NCBI GenBank assembly: GCA_900317865.1
Contig: ONIK01000020.1
Span: forward strand, 1 to 24,284
DNA from: an uncultured Methanobrevibacter sp.
GTDB lineage: Archaea > Methanobacteriota > Methanobacteria > Methanobacteriales > Methanobacteriaceae
DNA: 24,284 nucleotides
Reading direction: 5' to 3'
Numbering within the stretch: position 1 is the stretch's first letter; each line of letters begins with the position of its first letter. The notes under the pieces were generated by a model that saw only the letters and a list, made by a program, of their open reading frames with translations, was not told where the DNA came from and did not search any database. A program made the position numbers and the translations under genes. Positions 8,031 through 17,366 of this stretch are shown piece by piece.

Positions 8031-8060
8031 GTTATTAATTATATTAATTTGCTGATTTTT

Positions 8061-9095
<1,035 letters not shown>

Positions 9096-10688
9096 ATGGT
9101 TAGAAATATTGTTAGTGGGTTTTCTTCATCAAATTTAAAATCTATGATTAAAAATCGTAAATATTATCGCCATATAAAAGATTCAGGATTATTTGACAGT
9201 GAATTTTACAACGAAACTTATGATGATTTTAATGGAGATCCTCTCAATCATTATTTGACTAAAGGTTATAAGGAGGGTAAATTACCTTCCTTGGATTTTG
9301 ATCCGGATTTTTACTTAAAAACTTATCCCGATGTTAGGCAAGCACATTTAAATCCGTTACTGCATTATATTGCTTATGGCAAATCAGAAGGTAAAATAAT
9401 TCAACAGGCATATTCAATTAGAAGAAAAGAAGAAATTTGTGAAACTAACTTGGCATTTTTATCTAATTATGAATTTGATACTGAACCATTGGTATCTATT
9501 ATTATTCTAAACAGAAATGGTTTGAATCATCTTAAACGTTTGTTCAATGACTTTGATGTAAAGACAAATTATTCTAATTATGAAATCATCGTTGTAGATA
9601 ATGCATCAACAGATGATTCCGTTTCTTTTTTAAAAAGTCTTGATTTACCAATAACAGTTATTGAAAATGATATTAATGTTAGTTTTTCTAAAGGTAATAA
9701 TGATGCGGCTAAAATAGCTAAAGGCCAATATTTACTTTTATTGAATAATGATATTGAGCCTACATACGGATGGTTAAATGAATTGGTCGGTACAATTTAT
9801 TATAATGATGACGTAGTTTCTGTTGGCGCTAAACTTATTTTTCCTTATTATTTTAATGTCAATAGGGAATCATCTTATAAAATACAGCATAGCGGCGATA
9901 TATTTGCTGAAAGAATGTATCCTTGCTGTTTATATGCAGTTAATAAATCCGATTCTAAATTAGATATTTTTGATTCAAAACTAACTCGAAATAATCTGTG
10001 TATTGCAGTTACCGGTGCCGTTAATTTAATTGATAAAGAAGTTTATGATGAGCTTTCCGGTTTGGATGAGGAATATTTTTATGGTCTTGAAGATGTTGAT
10101 TTTTGTTTAAAATTACATAAAAAGGGTTATAAAATTTTATTTGCAGGTAATGCTGTATTATTCCATCATGAATCTAGTACAAGAGTTAAAAGTGAAAGTT
10201 ATTTCGCAAATGATAAGAATAATTACTCTGTTTTCTGGAATAAATGGGGTCAATATTTATCCAGATGTTTATTACTGGATAAAATTAATTCACAAAAGTT
10301 TTTCACAGAAAAGAATCTTAAAATCACAATTGTTGATGAGGCGGATTCTAAAAATAAGGAATTGATATCTGAAATTTCCAAAAAATTTAATGATATTGAT
10401 TATTCTGTAGAAGTGATTACGGATATGGGAAACAATTATATCGGTAATTCCTGTGATATTTTAATTTCATTTACTGATAATTATAATTTAAATAATATTG
10501 TTTCACGTGGCGATATTGTAAAGGTTATTGTTGACAATAATAATCTGAATACGGATGATTATGATATTGTTGTTTCTTTTGATGATATAAGGCCAAATAA
10601 AGATTATTTTATTAAAATCGATAATGATTTCGCATCAGAATTTTTAGAAAAACTTGAAGATATAATAAGAGATGGTTATGAGTTTTAA
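9096..10688 (+). CDS. GT2 family glycosyltransferase with N-terminal DPLxHY repeats
   Basis: A 530-residue paralogue of the protein at 557-2092 with the same layout. Residues about 30-110 contain two repeats (GDPLNHYLTKGYKEGKLP and NPLLHYIAYGKSEGK) separated by FDPDFYLKTYPDV. The GT2 domain has VSIIILNRNGLNHL, VVDNASTDDS, NND in place of a DxD motif, YGLEDVDFCLKLH and HHESSTR. The last 140 residues form the same unrecognised alpha/beta domain as in the paralogue, with CDILISF and NIVSRGDIVKVIV. It starts immediately after the DUF616 stop (zero gap) and overlaps the next gene by 11 bases, so translation is tightly coupled. The GT core is about 85% identical to the paralogue over 112 residues, while the N- and C-terminal parts differ much more. 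Substrates are unknown. Confidence 0.88.
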   Translation: MVRNIVSGFSSSNLKSMIKNRKYYRHIKDSGLFDSEFYNETYDDFNGDPLNHYLTKGYKEGKLPSLDFDPDFYLKTYPDVRQAHLNPLLHYIAYGKSEGKIIQQAYSIRRKEEICETNLAFLSNYEFDTEPLVSIIILNRNGLNHLKRLFNDFDVKTNYSNYEIIVVDNASTDDSVSFLKSLDLPITVIENDINVSFSKGNNDAAKIAKGQYLLLLNNDIEPTYGWLNELVGTIYYNDDVVSVGAKLIFPYYFNVNRESSYKIQHSGDIFAERMYPCCLYAVNKSDSKLDIFDSKLTRNNLCIAVTGAVNLIDKEVYDELSGLDEEYFYGLEDVDFCLKLHKKGYKILFAGNAVLFHHESSTRVKSESYFANDKNNYSVFWNKWGQYLSRCLLLDKINSQKFFTEKNLKITIVDEADSKNKELISEISKKFNDIDYSVEVITDMGNNYIGNSCDILISFTDNYNLNNIVSRGDIVKVIVDNNNLNTDDYDIVVSFDDIRPNKDYFIKIDNDFASEFLEKLEDIIRDGYEF

Positions 10689-12261
10689 AAATAAACTTTT
10701 TTCAAAGTTTCCAAGCAGATATATTTCTTATAAAGTTAAAGATAAATCTAAAGCTTCAGAAATTATTAAAGGATATAAAGCTATTCGTAAAAATAATCTG
10801 TTTGATGATGATTTTTATTTAAAAAAATATCCTAAAGTTTCATCATCCGGAATGGATCCGCTGCTTCACTATATTTTCTTTGGTTTTGATGAAGGTAAAA
10901 AGCCTAATGACACCTTTGATGGTGTTTTTTATAAAAATCATTATTCTGATGTTAATATCAATCCTTTAATTCATTATGCATTATATGGAATTAAACAGAA
11001 TCGCCAAATTAAGGTTCAAAATAGTGATTTATCTGAATTTGCAGATGAGAATAAGAAAAATATTCTATTTGTTTTACATGAGAAAATCGGTACAATCGGC
11101 GGAACAGGATTTTTAAACATGGATATTATTGATAACTTGCCTGATGAGTATAACGCTTTTATTTTAACTTCTGATGGTGAGGATGTTGAATTATGGAATG
11201 CTGATGAAAATTTAGAAAAAATTGCCAATTATGATGTTTCTTTTAATACTAATTTTTCAGTAATAGATAATGATGATAATTTCATTTCCCATGACAGTTT
11301 TGAAAACATTTTTTCCCATCATGAGTTTGCTATCATTTACGATGAAATCCTTTCAAAATTAAGTATTAGTTTAGTTCATATTAATCATTTAATTAATCAT
11401 AGTTTTGATTTAATTAATATCATAACAAAAAAATCTATTCCATTTCTTGTTAATCTACATGACTTCTATTATGTTTGCCCATCCATCCATTTAGTTGATA
11501 TCGATTGTCAATATTGTAACTTCAATTGTCAAAATTGTAAAGGCATTTCCCATAAATCCGATATTACTAATGAAGAAATCCTTAAAAGATGGCATAATGA
11601 ATGCTGTGCTCTTTTAGAAAAATCATCTATAAATATCGCACCAACCCAAAGTGTAGTCGATATATATCGCAGTATTTATCCTGATTTAAATAATTTTGAA
11701 GTGATAGAACATGGTGTAACAGTGGATAAATCTTCATATGCTCCAAAATTAACTTCAAATCCTATAAAGATTTTAGTTCCAGGTCATGTATCGCCCCATA
11801 AAGGTTCATTAGTAATTAAACAGCTGAAAGAATTTGATAAAAGCAATAATCTGGAATTACATTTCATGGGAACTACTATTCCAAATTTAAATAATTATGG
11901 AATAAATCATGGTAAATATGAAAGAAATGATTTTAATAGGATTGTATCAGAAATAGAACCTTCATTTTCTTTAATCTTATCAACTTGTCCTGAAACCTAT
12001 TCATATACTTTAACGGAGTCTTGGATGGCAGGTATACCAGTTATAGCATCTAATCTTGGAGCTTTAAAACAAAGAATTTCTTCAACCGATGCAGGATGGC
12101 TGGCTGATTATACAAATATAAATGATATTTATAACTTAATTATTAATATTAATCAAAATGATTATGATAAGAAAGTTTCAAATATTTCAAAGATTGAGTT
12201 TAAAGATTTAAATGAAATGTGTGATGAATATATAAGTTTATATAATAAATTAACTGATTAA
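10678..12261 (+). CDS. GT4-like glycosyltransferase with N-terminal repeats and a four-Cys cluster
   Basis: A 527-residue GT-B enzyme. Two repeats occupy about 33-108 (GMDPLLHYIFFGFDEGKKP, NPLIHYALYG). The GT domain begins at about 122 (NILFVLHEKIGTIGGTGF) and includes VHINHLINHSFDL, LHDFYYVCP, EHGVTV, LVPGHVSPHKGS and the donor-site region SYTLTESWMAGIPVIAS. After the DFYYVCP motif (about 265-290) there is a Cys cluster with spacing CX2CX3CX2C and a later CC pair, suggesting a bound metal. Cys-containing inserts after this motif occur in some GT4 enzymes, but this tight spacing is unusual. I chose the ATG at 10678, with GAGATG just upstream, over the ATG at 10672; either overlaps the preceding gene. 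It should act on nucleotide-sugar donors in the cytoplasm. Confidence 0.86.
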   Translation: MSFKNKLFSKFPSRYISYKVKDKSKASEIIKGYKAIRKNNLFDDDFYLKKYPKVSSSGMDPLLHYIFFGFDEGKKPNDTFDGVFYKNHYSDVNINPLIHYALYGIKQNRQIKVQNSDLSEFADENKKNILFVLHEKIGTIGGTGFLNMDIIDNLPDEYNAFILTSDGEDVELWNADENLEKIANYDVSFNTNFSVIDNDDNFISHDSFENIFSHHEFAIIYDEILSKLSISLVHINHLINHSFDLINIITKKSIPFLVNLHDFYYVCPSIHLVDIDCQYCNFNCQNCKGISHKSDITNEEILKRWHNECCALLEKSSINIAPTQSVVDIYRSIYPDLNNFEVIEHGVTVDKSSYAPKLTSNPIKILVPGHVSPHKGSLVIKQLKEFDKSNNLELHFMGTTIPNLNNYGINHGKYERNDFNRIVSEIEPSFSLILSTCPETYSYTLTESWMAGIPVIASNLGALKQRISSTDAGWLADYTNINDIYNLIININQNDYDKKVSNISKIEFKDLNEMCDEYISLYNKLTD

Positions 12262-12262
12262 A

Positions 12263-13312
12263 ATGGCTGATTATAATATTTCCGTTGTTGTCTCTACTTA
12301 TAATACTGGTGATTATTTAACTGAGTTTTTAGACTCCATAAAATCCCAAAGTATTGGATTTGAAAATATTGAAGTTATTTTCGTTGATGATAAATCAACT
12401 GATGGTTATACTTTGGATTTGTTAAAAAAACTAAATCAATCTTACACCAATGTAAAAGTTGAATTTTTAGATGAAAATACAGGTTTTCCTGGAACCGGAA
12501 GAAACAGGGGTTTAAATTTGTCCAGTGCAGATTATGTTATCTTTGCTGATCATGATGATACTTATACTGAAAATGCATTTGAGATAATGTGTAATAAAAT
12601 CGGTGAAAATGATATGCTTATATCTAATTTTAATCAGGTTTATCCAAATAAAACTATTCCATTTAAGTCAATTTATAAAAATTCGGGTGAAATAGAGGTT
12701 AAAAACATTGATGAAGATAAAAATCTTTTAAGAGTGCCTGCCGCTATATGGACAAGATTATTCAGAAAAGATTTTTTATTAAAAAATAATATTAGTTTTT
12801 TGGAGGGCATGCTGGCTGAGGATGTTTATGTTGCCACATATTCCTGCCTGAAAGCTGATGGAATAATTTATCTTAATGATTTTTATTCTTATAATTACAA
12901 AATAAGAGACAGCGATAATGATAAGTCAACTATTCATGTAAGGAATCGTAAATATATAGAGGCAATATTGAACGGTTATTATAAAATCGATGAGATGTTA
13001 ATAAGTTTAAACAAGACGTCTTATGGTGAAATAATATTTAAGAGTCATCTTACCTCATGGTTATATACAATTGTTTTATCCAAGATAAGTGATGAAGACA
13101 AAAAAGAATTATTTATTAAATCATATGATATATTTAATAAATATTACAGTGAAGATCCTTTCTTTAAAAAAAGATATGATAAATTAGTTGATTTAATTTT
13201 AAGTAAAAAGTTTGATGCTGCAGTTGTAGAATCTAATAAATTAGAAAAAACTCAGGAAAATATGAATAACAGAAGTTTCATTTCTAAAATAAAGAATAAA
13301 TTGGTCGGATAA
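12263..13312 (+). CDS. GT2 family glycosyltransferase of the DHDD type
   Basis: A 349-residue GT2 enzyme with SVVVSTYNTGDYL at the N-terminus, VDDKSTDGYT, GFPGTGRNRGLNLSS, the metal-binding DHDDTY at about 96-101, and IWTRLFRKDFL followed by the catalytic-base region FLEGMLAEDVY at about 181-191. After this comes a conserved YNYKIRDSDNDKSTIHVRN segment and a helical C-terminal region. It is a close paralogue of the next gene and of the inverted gene at 4668. The start lies 1 base after the previous stop and has no clear ribosome site, so translation probably depends on coupling. The family is like the GT2 domain preceding glycerophosphotransferase domains in TagF-type proteins. Donor unknown. 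Confidence 0.88.
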   Translation: MADYNISVVVSTYNTGDYLTEFLDSIKSQSIGFENIEVIFVDDKSTDGYTLDLLKKLNQSYTNVKVEFLDENTGFPGTGRNRGLNLSSADYVIFADHDDTYTENAFEIMCNKIGENDMLISNFNQVYPNKTIPFKSIYKNSGEIEVKNIDEDKNLLRVPAAIWTRLFRKDFLLKNNISFLEGMLAEDVYVATYSCLKADGIIYLNDFYSYNYKIRDSDNDKSTIHVRNRKYIEAILNGYYKIDEMLISLNKTSYGEIIFKSHLTSWLYTIVLSKISDEDKKELFIKSYDIFNKYYSEDPFFKKRYDKLVDLILSKKFDAAVVESNKLEKTQENMNNRSFISKIKNKLVG

Positions 13313-13313
13313 A

Positions 13314-14360
13314 ATGGCAAAATATAAAGTTAGTGTGGTTGTTCCAACATATAATTCAGGTCTTTTTCTCAATGCTTTTTTTGATTCAATAATGTATCAG
13401 AGTTTAGGCTTTGAGAATATTGAAGTTATTTTTGTCGATGACTGTTCCGACGATGAATATACTCTCTATCTTCTTGATTTATTCGATGTGAATTTTTCTA
13501 ATGTAAAATCAATTTCTTTAGATGAAAATTCTGGATTTCCGGGAACTGGACGTAATGTTGGGTTAATTTTATCCGATTCCGAATATGTAATTTTTTCAGA
13601 CCATGATGACACATATAATCCCGATGCTTTTGAGATTATGTATGATAATGCGACAAAAAATGATGCAGATATGCTTATAACGAACTATTATAGGATTTTT
13701 CCTGATGAGCGGGAAAAAGTAAAAACAGTTTTCAATGGGGAAAATATAGTAGTAAATGATGTTAAAGAGGATACGCGCCTATTTTCTATAGATCCGGCAA
13801 TTTGGTGCAAACTTTTTAGAAAGGATTTTTTAATTGAGAATGATATCCGTTTCTTGGAAGGCATGTTGGCTGAAGATTTATATTTTTTCATCGTTTCTTT
13901 ATTTAAATCATCCTCCACTGTTTATTTGGATGATGTTTATAGTTATAATTATTATATTCGTAATGTTGAAGGTGATAAATCTACAATTCACATTAGAAAT
14001 AAAAAATATTTAGGTAAAATGATTGAAGGATACTGGAAAACTGAAGAATTCTTAGAAAACAATGGTTTTAATCAATATTATGCCGAAATTTTCAATATGC
14101 ACTTTGTATATTGGTTAACCAGTTTAATACTTAGTGGCATCACTGATGATGAAAAGTTAGAATTGATTACAGATATTAATGAACTTCTTAAAAAGGATGT
14201 TGAAATAATTCCAGGATTTAATGAAAGAATTTATGCTGGTTTAACTAAACCTATTTTAGAAGAGGATTATGCAAAAACAGTTAAAAATATTAATTCTATT
14301 TCAAGATATCGTGGAATCTTACTGAAATTGACTGGTACTTTTTCAAGACTTAGGAGGTAG
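13314..14360 (+). CDS. GT2 family glycosyltransferase of the DHDD type, tandem paralogue
   Basis: A 348-residue paralogue of the preceding gene, starting 1 base after its stop, a clear tandem duplication. It shows SVVVPTYNSGLFL, VDDCSDDEYT, GFPGTGRNVGLILS, DHDDTY near residue 96, IWCKLFRKDFLIENDI, FLEGMLAEDLYFF and NVEGDKSTIHIRNKKYL. A GGTCGGAT stretch before the start may serve as a ribosome site. Its C-terminus is basic (RGILLKLTGTFSRLRR), which could contact the membrane. A strong AGGAGGT for the next gene overlaps its last codons, and that gene encodes a glycerophosphotransferase; together the two look like the two halves of a TagF-like enzyme encoded separately. Confidence 0.88.
   Translation: MAKYKVSVVVPTYNSGLFLNAFFDSIMYQSLGFENIEVIFVDDCSDDEYTLYLLDLFDVNFSNVKSISLDENSGFPGTGRNVGLILSDSEYVIFSDHDDTYNPDAFEIMYDNATKNDADMLITNYYRIFPDEREKVKTVFNGENIVVNDVKEDTRLFSIDPAIWCKLFRKDFLIENDIRFLEGMLAEDLYFFIVSLFKSSSTVYLDDVYSYNYYIRNVEGDKSTIHIRNKKYLGKMIEGYWKTEEFLENNGFNQYYAEIFNMHFVYWLTSLILSGITDDEKLELITDINELLKKDVEIIPGFNERIYAGLTKPILEEDYAKTVKNINSISRYRGILLKLTGTFSRLRR
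14352..14358 (+). promoter_or_regulatory. Strong Shine-Dalgarno site for the glycerophosphotransferase gene
   Basis: AGGAGGT ends 5 bases before the ATG at 14364 and overlaps the end of the upstream gene, including part of its TAG. It is the best ribosome site in the GT operon, where most genes have weak or no sites, so this enzyme may be translated at a higher rate. Confidence 0.6.
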
Positions 14361-14363
14361 GCA

Positions 14364-15449
14364 ATGTTTTTAAAACATAAAATATTTGGAAAATTATTTA
14401 ATATTTTCACTAAATCCAAGATTAATGATAATTTAGTTTCCTTCATAATTGATTCTAATGAATCATTTAGCGGAAATTTGGAATACATCAAAAAAGAATT
14501 TGAAAATAGAGGCCATTTTCAGTTTCATTTTTATTATAAGGATAAACTGTCTTTAAGTTCTTTAAAAAAATTGGCTACTTCAAAATATGTATTTTTAAAT
14601 GATAATTTCTTTCCTTTAGCTTTTATGGATTTTAATAAGGAAACTCTTGTTGTCCAATTATGGCATGCTCCAGGTGCCTTTAAAAAGTTTGGGGGCAGTG
14701 TTGAAAATGCTTCAATGCTTAAATTAATTTCAGATAAGACTGACTATTTGATTATTACGTCCACATACAACGAATCTTTTTACAGTGAGGCATTTCAAAT
14801 TGACAAATCCAAAATTAAACCCTTGGGTCTTCCAAGAGCAGATTATTATTTTGAAAAGCATGATATTGATAGGCTGCGAAATGATTTTAATGAAAAATAT
14901 GGAATTAATCCTGATAAGAAAATAATTTTGTATACTCCTACTTTCAGAGAAAATAAAGAATATAATAACGTTTTTAATTATTTGGATTTAAATGAATTTA
15001 ATAATAAACTGTCTGATGAATATGTTTTAGTTTTAAGGCTCCATCCTAAAATTAAAAAATTTTATTCAGATGATATTTCTGTTAATGGAGATTATATCGA
15101 TTGCAGCGATTATAAAAATGAACAGGAGCTATTATTATTGTCAGATATATTAATAACGGATTATTCTTCAATAATGATAGAATTTGGACTTTTAAATAAA
15201 CCAATTATATTTTTTGCTTATGATTTGGATAATTATTTGTCAAATGAGCGTGGATTTTATTTGGATTATAAAAAAGACCTTCCCGGACCTGTTGTTCATA
15301 CAACTGAAGAATTGATTGATGTTATCTGTGAAGGAATTGATACTTCTAAGTTAAAGTCATTTACTGAGAATCAATTTAATCAAATAGATGGTGGAGCATC
15401 TGCAAGGGTTGTTGATTTTGTCCTCAAAGAAGGTGGCAAAAATGGATAA
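14364..15449 (+). CDS. CDP-glycerol glycerophosphotransferase family protein (TagB/TagF-like)
   Basis: A 361-residue GT-B-fold enzyme of the family that moves glycerol phosphate (or another polyol phosphate) from a CDP-activated donor to a lipid-linked glycan. Family motifs are clear: QLWHAPGAFKKFG (residues 98-110, matching the WHGTPLK-type motif with its His), GLPRAD (155-160), LYTPTFRENK (about 179-188), VLRLHPK with His at 217, and TDYSSIMIEF from 255. In Gram-positive bacteria such enzymes build teichoic acids. Here the N-terminal GT2 half seen in TagF is absent but is encoded by the gene just upstream. The short basic N-terminus could associate with the membrane. The stop overlaps the next gene's start by 8 bases. 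A polyol-phosphate-containing surface glycan is inferred; the real substrate may differ. Confidence 0.88.
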   Translation: MFLKHKIFGKLFNIFTKSKINDNLVSFIIDSNESFSGNLEYIKKEFENRGHFQFHFYYKDKLSLSSLKKLATSKYVFLNDNFFPLAFMDFNKETLVVQLWHAPGAFKKFGGSVENASMLKLISDKTDYLIITSTYNESFYSEAFQIDKSKIKPLGLPRADYYFEKHDIDRLRNDFNEKYGINPDKKIILYTPTFRENKEYNNVFNYLDLNEFNNKLSDEYVLVLRLHPKIKKFYSDDISVNGDYIDCSDYKNEQELLLLSDILITDYSSIMIEFGLLNKPIIFFAYDLDNYLSNERGFYLDYKKDLPGPVVHTTEELIDVICEGIDTSKLKSFTENQFNQIDGGASARVVDFVLKEGGKNG

Positions 15450-16398
15450 TGTTAAAGTTAGCATAATACTGCCTGTCTTTAATGAGGAAGAATATATATC
15501 AGCAACTATAGATTCAATCATTAATCAGGATTTTACAGATTTTGAAGTGATTGTAATTGATGACGGCTCAACAGATAACACCTTAAAAATAATCGAAGAA
15601 AAATTACTTAACTCCCAAATTTCACATAAGATTATCCATCAGGAAAATAAAGGGGTAAGTTCCGCCAGAAATAAAGGAATTTCTCTTGCCTGCGGTGAAT
15701 ATATTGTATTTATTGACGGTGATGATTATATTCTGACTAACCATTTATCCCAATTATACAACGAGGGATATGATTTTAGTTTAACTCAAATGGTTAAAAA
15801 ACAGGGAAATGATTTAACAAATCCTCATTATTACGAATTTGAAGAAATCAATACTGAAAACTTCATTAAATTGGAGTTAGAAATGAAAATACCTTTTAAT
15901 TTTGTTCAATTATCATACAAAACAGATATTATAAAGAAAAATAATTTAAAATTCCGTGAAGATGTAAGTTATGGTGAAGACACGGATTTTGCTTTAAAGG
16001 CATTAAGCTACGGTAATTCAATAAAAGTCAATAATGAAATTACTTATTATTATATCCAGCATGAAAAATCATTAATCAGTACTTCCAAATTAAAACGTTT
16101 TGATTATATTCCTGTTTTAGAGGATTTAGCCGTATTTTTCAAAAAACAAAATCAGGATGACCTTTCGGAATTAGTAATTAGTTCCAGAATTCCAAGAGCT
16201 ATTTTTGGAAATATGAACTACTTCTTTTATAATAATTATGATTATGACGAAGTAATTAAAAAAATGAAAGATTTGGATTTATTCACAAAATTATCTAATT
16301 TCAAAGGGGATAAAAAATTCTCACTTAAAATTAAGTTATTTTTATTTAATCCTAAGTTATACTATATAGTGTGGAAAAAATTTAAAAATTCAATTTAG
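15442..16398 (+). CDS. GT2 family glycosyltransferase (EpsJ/WcaA type)
   Basis: A 318-residue GT2 enzyme with a canonical start: VSIILPVFNEEEYI, VIDDGSTDNTLKI, KGVSSARNKGI, and the metal motif IDGDDYI near residues 91-97. YGEDTDFALKAL at about 175-187 carries the catalytic-base ED. The C-terminal 100 residues are helical and basic. The start is the ATG at 15442, with an AAGGTGG ribosome site at 15430-15436; the frame is open further upstream to 15388, but that would overlap the previous gene by 62 bases. The chosen start overlaps by 8 bases, as is usual for coupled genes. Unlike the DHDD family in this cluster it uses the common DGDD motif, so it is a separate lineage. The sugar is unknown. 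Confidence 0.87.
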   Translation: MDNVKVSIILPVFNEEEYISATIDSIINQDFTDFEVIVIDDGSTDNTLKIIEEKLLNSQISHKIIHQENKGVSSARNKGISLACGEYIVFIDGDDYILTNHLSQLYNEGYDFSLTQMVKKQGNDLTNPHYYEFEEINTENFIKLELEMKIPFNFVQLSYKTDIIKKNNLKFREDVSYGEDTDFALKALSYGNSIKVNNEITYYYIQHEKSLISTSKLKRFDYIPVLEDLAVFFKKQNQDDLSELVISSRIPRAIFGNMNYFFYNNYDYDEVIKKMKDLDLFTKLSNFKGDKKFSLKIKLFLFNPKLYYIVWKKFKNSI

Positions 16399-16403
16399 AT
16401 ATT

Positions 16404-17360
16404 ATGAAAGTTTCAGTTATCACCCCCAATTATAATGGAGTTAAATTTCTTAAAAATTATTTTAAATCACTTGATGATGACAGTGAATATATCGGTGAAG
16501 TAATAATCATTGATAACGGATCTGATGACTCCAGTATAGATTATATTCAAAATAATTCATTTAATTTTCCAGTCATACTGATTAAAAATGATGAAAACCT
16601 GGGTTTTGCACCTGCTGTTAATCAGGGAATTTTTAAGGCAAAACATGACTATATTTTCTCCTTAAACAATGATACTGAAATTAAAAAAGGTTCAATTAAG
16701 GCGATGCTGGATCTGATTCAGGATGAAAATGTCTTTTCCGTTCAGGCCAAAATGCTTCAATCTAGCAATAAAAAGCTCATTGACGATGCAGGAGATGAAT
16801 ATAACCTTCTTGGATGGACCAAAAAAGTAGGGGAAAATCAAAGTCGCGATAATTATTCTCAGGTTTTGGAAATCTTTTCCAGCTGTGCCGGAGCTGCATT
16901 ATATAAAAAGGATATTTTATATGAAATTGGTCTGTTTGATGATAATTTCTTTGCATATATGGAAGATGTCGATTTGGCTATCCGCTCACAAATCAACGGC
17001 TATAAAAATTTATTGTGTCCCGATGCTATTGTATATCATATTGGCAGTGCAACGAGCGGAAGCAGATATAATGAGTTTAAAGTTAAGATAGCCGCCCGGA
17101 ATAATGTATGGACTGTTTATAAAAACTTACCAATTCCATTAAAGATTATTAACTTTATATTTTTGTTTTTAGGTTTCACAATAAAGTATGTTTTCTTTGT
17201 AAAAAAAGGATTTGGCTCATTTTATCTTGAAGGTATTAAAGAAGGCCTGTCTACAAGGTCCAAACTTGAAAAAGTAAATTTTAAAAAAGATAATTTGAAA
17301 AACTATTTTAAACTAGAGTATAAATTAATTGTAAATACATTAAAATTTTTAAAAAAGTGA
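16404..17360 (+). CDS. GT2 family glycosyltransferase (rhamnosyltransferase-like)
   Basis: A 318-residue GT2 enzyme of the WbbL/rhamnosyltransferase-like branch: VSVITPNYNGVKFL, IIDNGSDDSS, ENLGFAPAVNQGI, NND at 88-90 in place of DxD, a CAGAALYKKDIL segment and FAYMEDVDLAIRSQI followed by YHIGSATSG. Near residues 243-265 is a hydrophobic stretch (INFIFLFLGFTIKYVFFV) that probably anchors the enzyme at the membrane. The start is 5 bases after the previous stop, with only weak ribosome-site complementarity (AGAT). The next gene encodes a second enzyme of this branch, so the two may add successive sugars. Rhamnose as donor is only a family-level possibility. Confidence 0.87.
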   Translation: MKVSVITPNYNGVKFLKNYFKSLDDDSEYIGEVIIIDNGSDDSSIDYIQNNSFNFPVILIKNDENLGFAPAVNQGIFKAKHDYIFSLNNDTEIKKGSIKAMLDLIQDENVFSVQAKMLQSSNKKLIDDAGDEYNLLGWTKKVGENQSRDNYSQVLEIFSSCAGAALYKKDILYEIGLFDDNFFAYMEDVDLAIRSQINGYKNLLCPDAIVYHIGSATSGSRYNEFKVKIAARNNVWTVYKNLPIPLKIINFIFLFLGFTIKYVFFVKKGFGSFYLEGIKEGLSTRSKLEKVNFKKDNLKNYFKLEYKLIVNTLKFLKK

Positions 17361-17366
17361 AATGTT

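Noticed and set aside
15388..15441. Upstream extension of the DGDD-type GT2 gene
   Set aside because: The GT2 fold begins within a few residues of the ATG at 15442, which has a good ribosome site. The longer form overlaps the glycerophosphotransferase gene by 62 bases.
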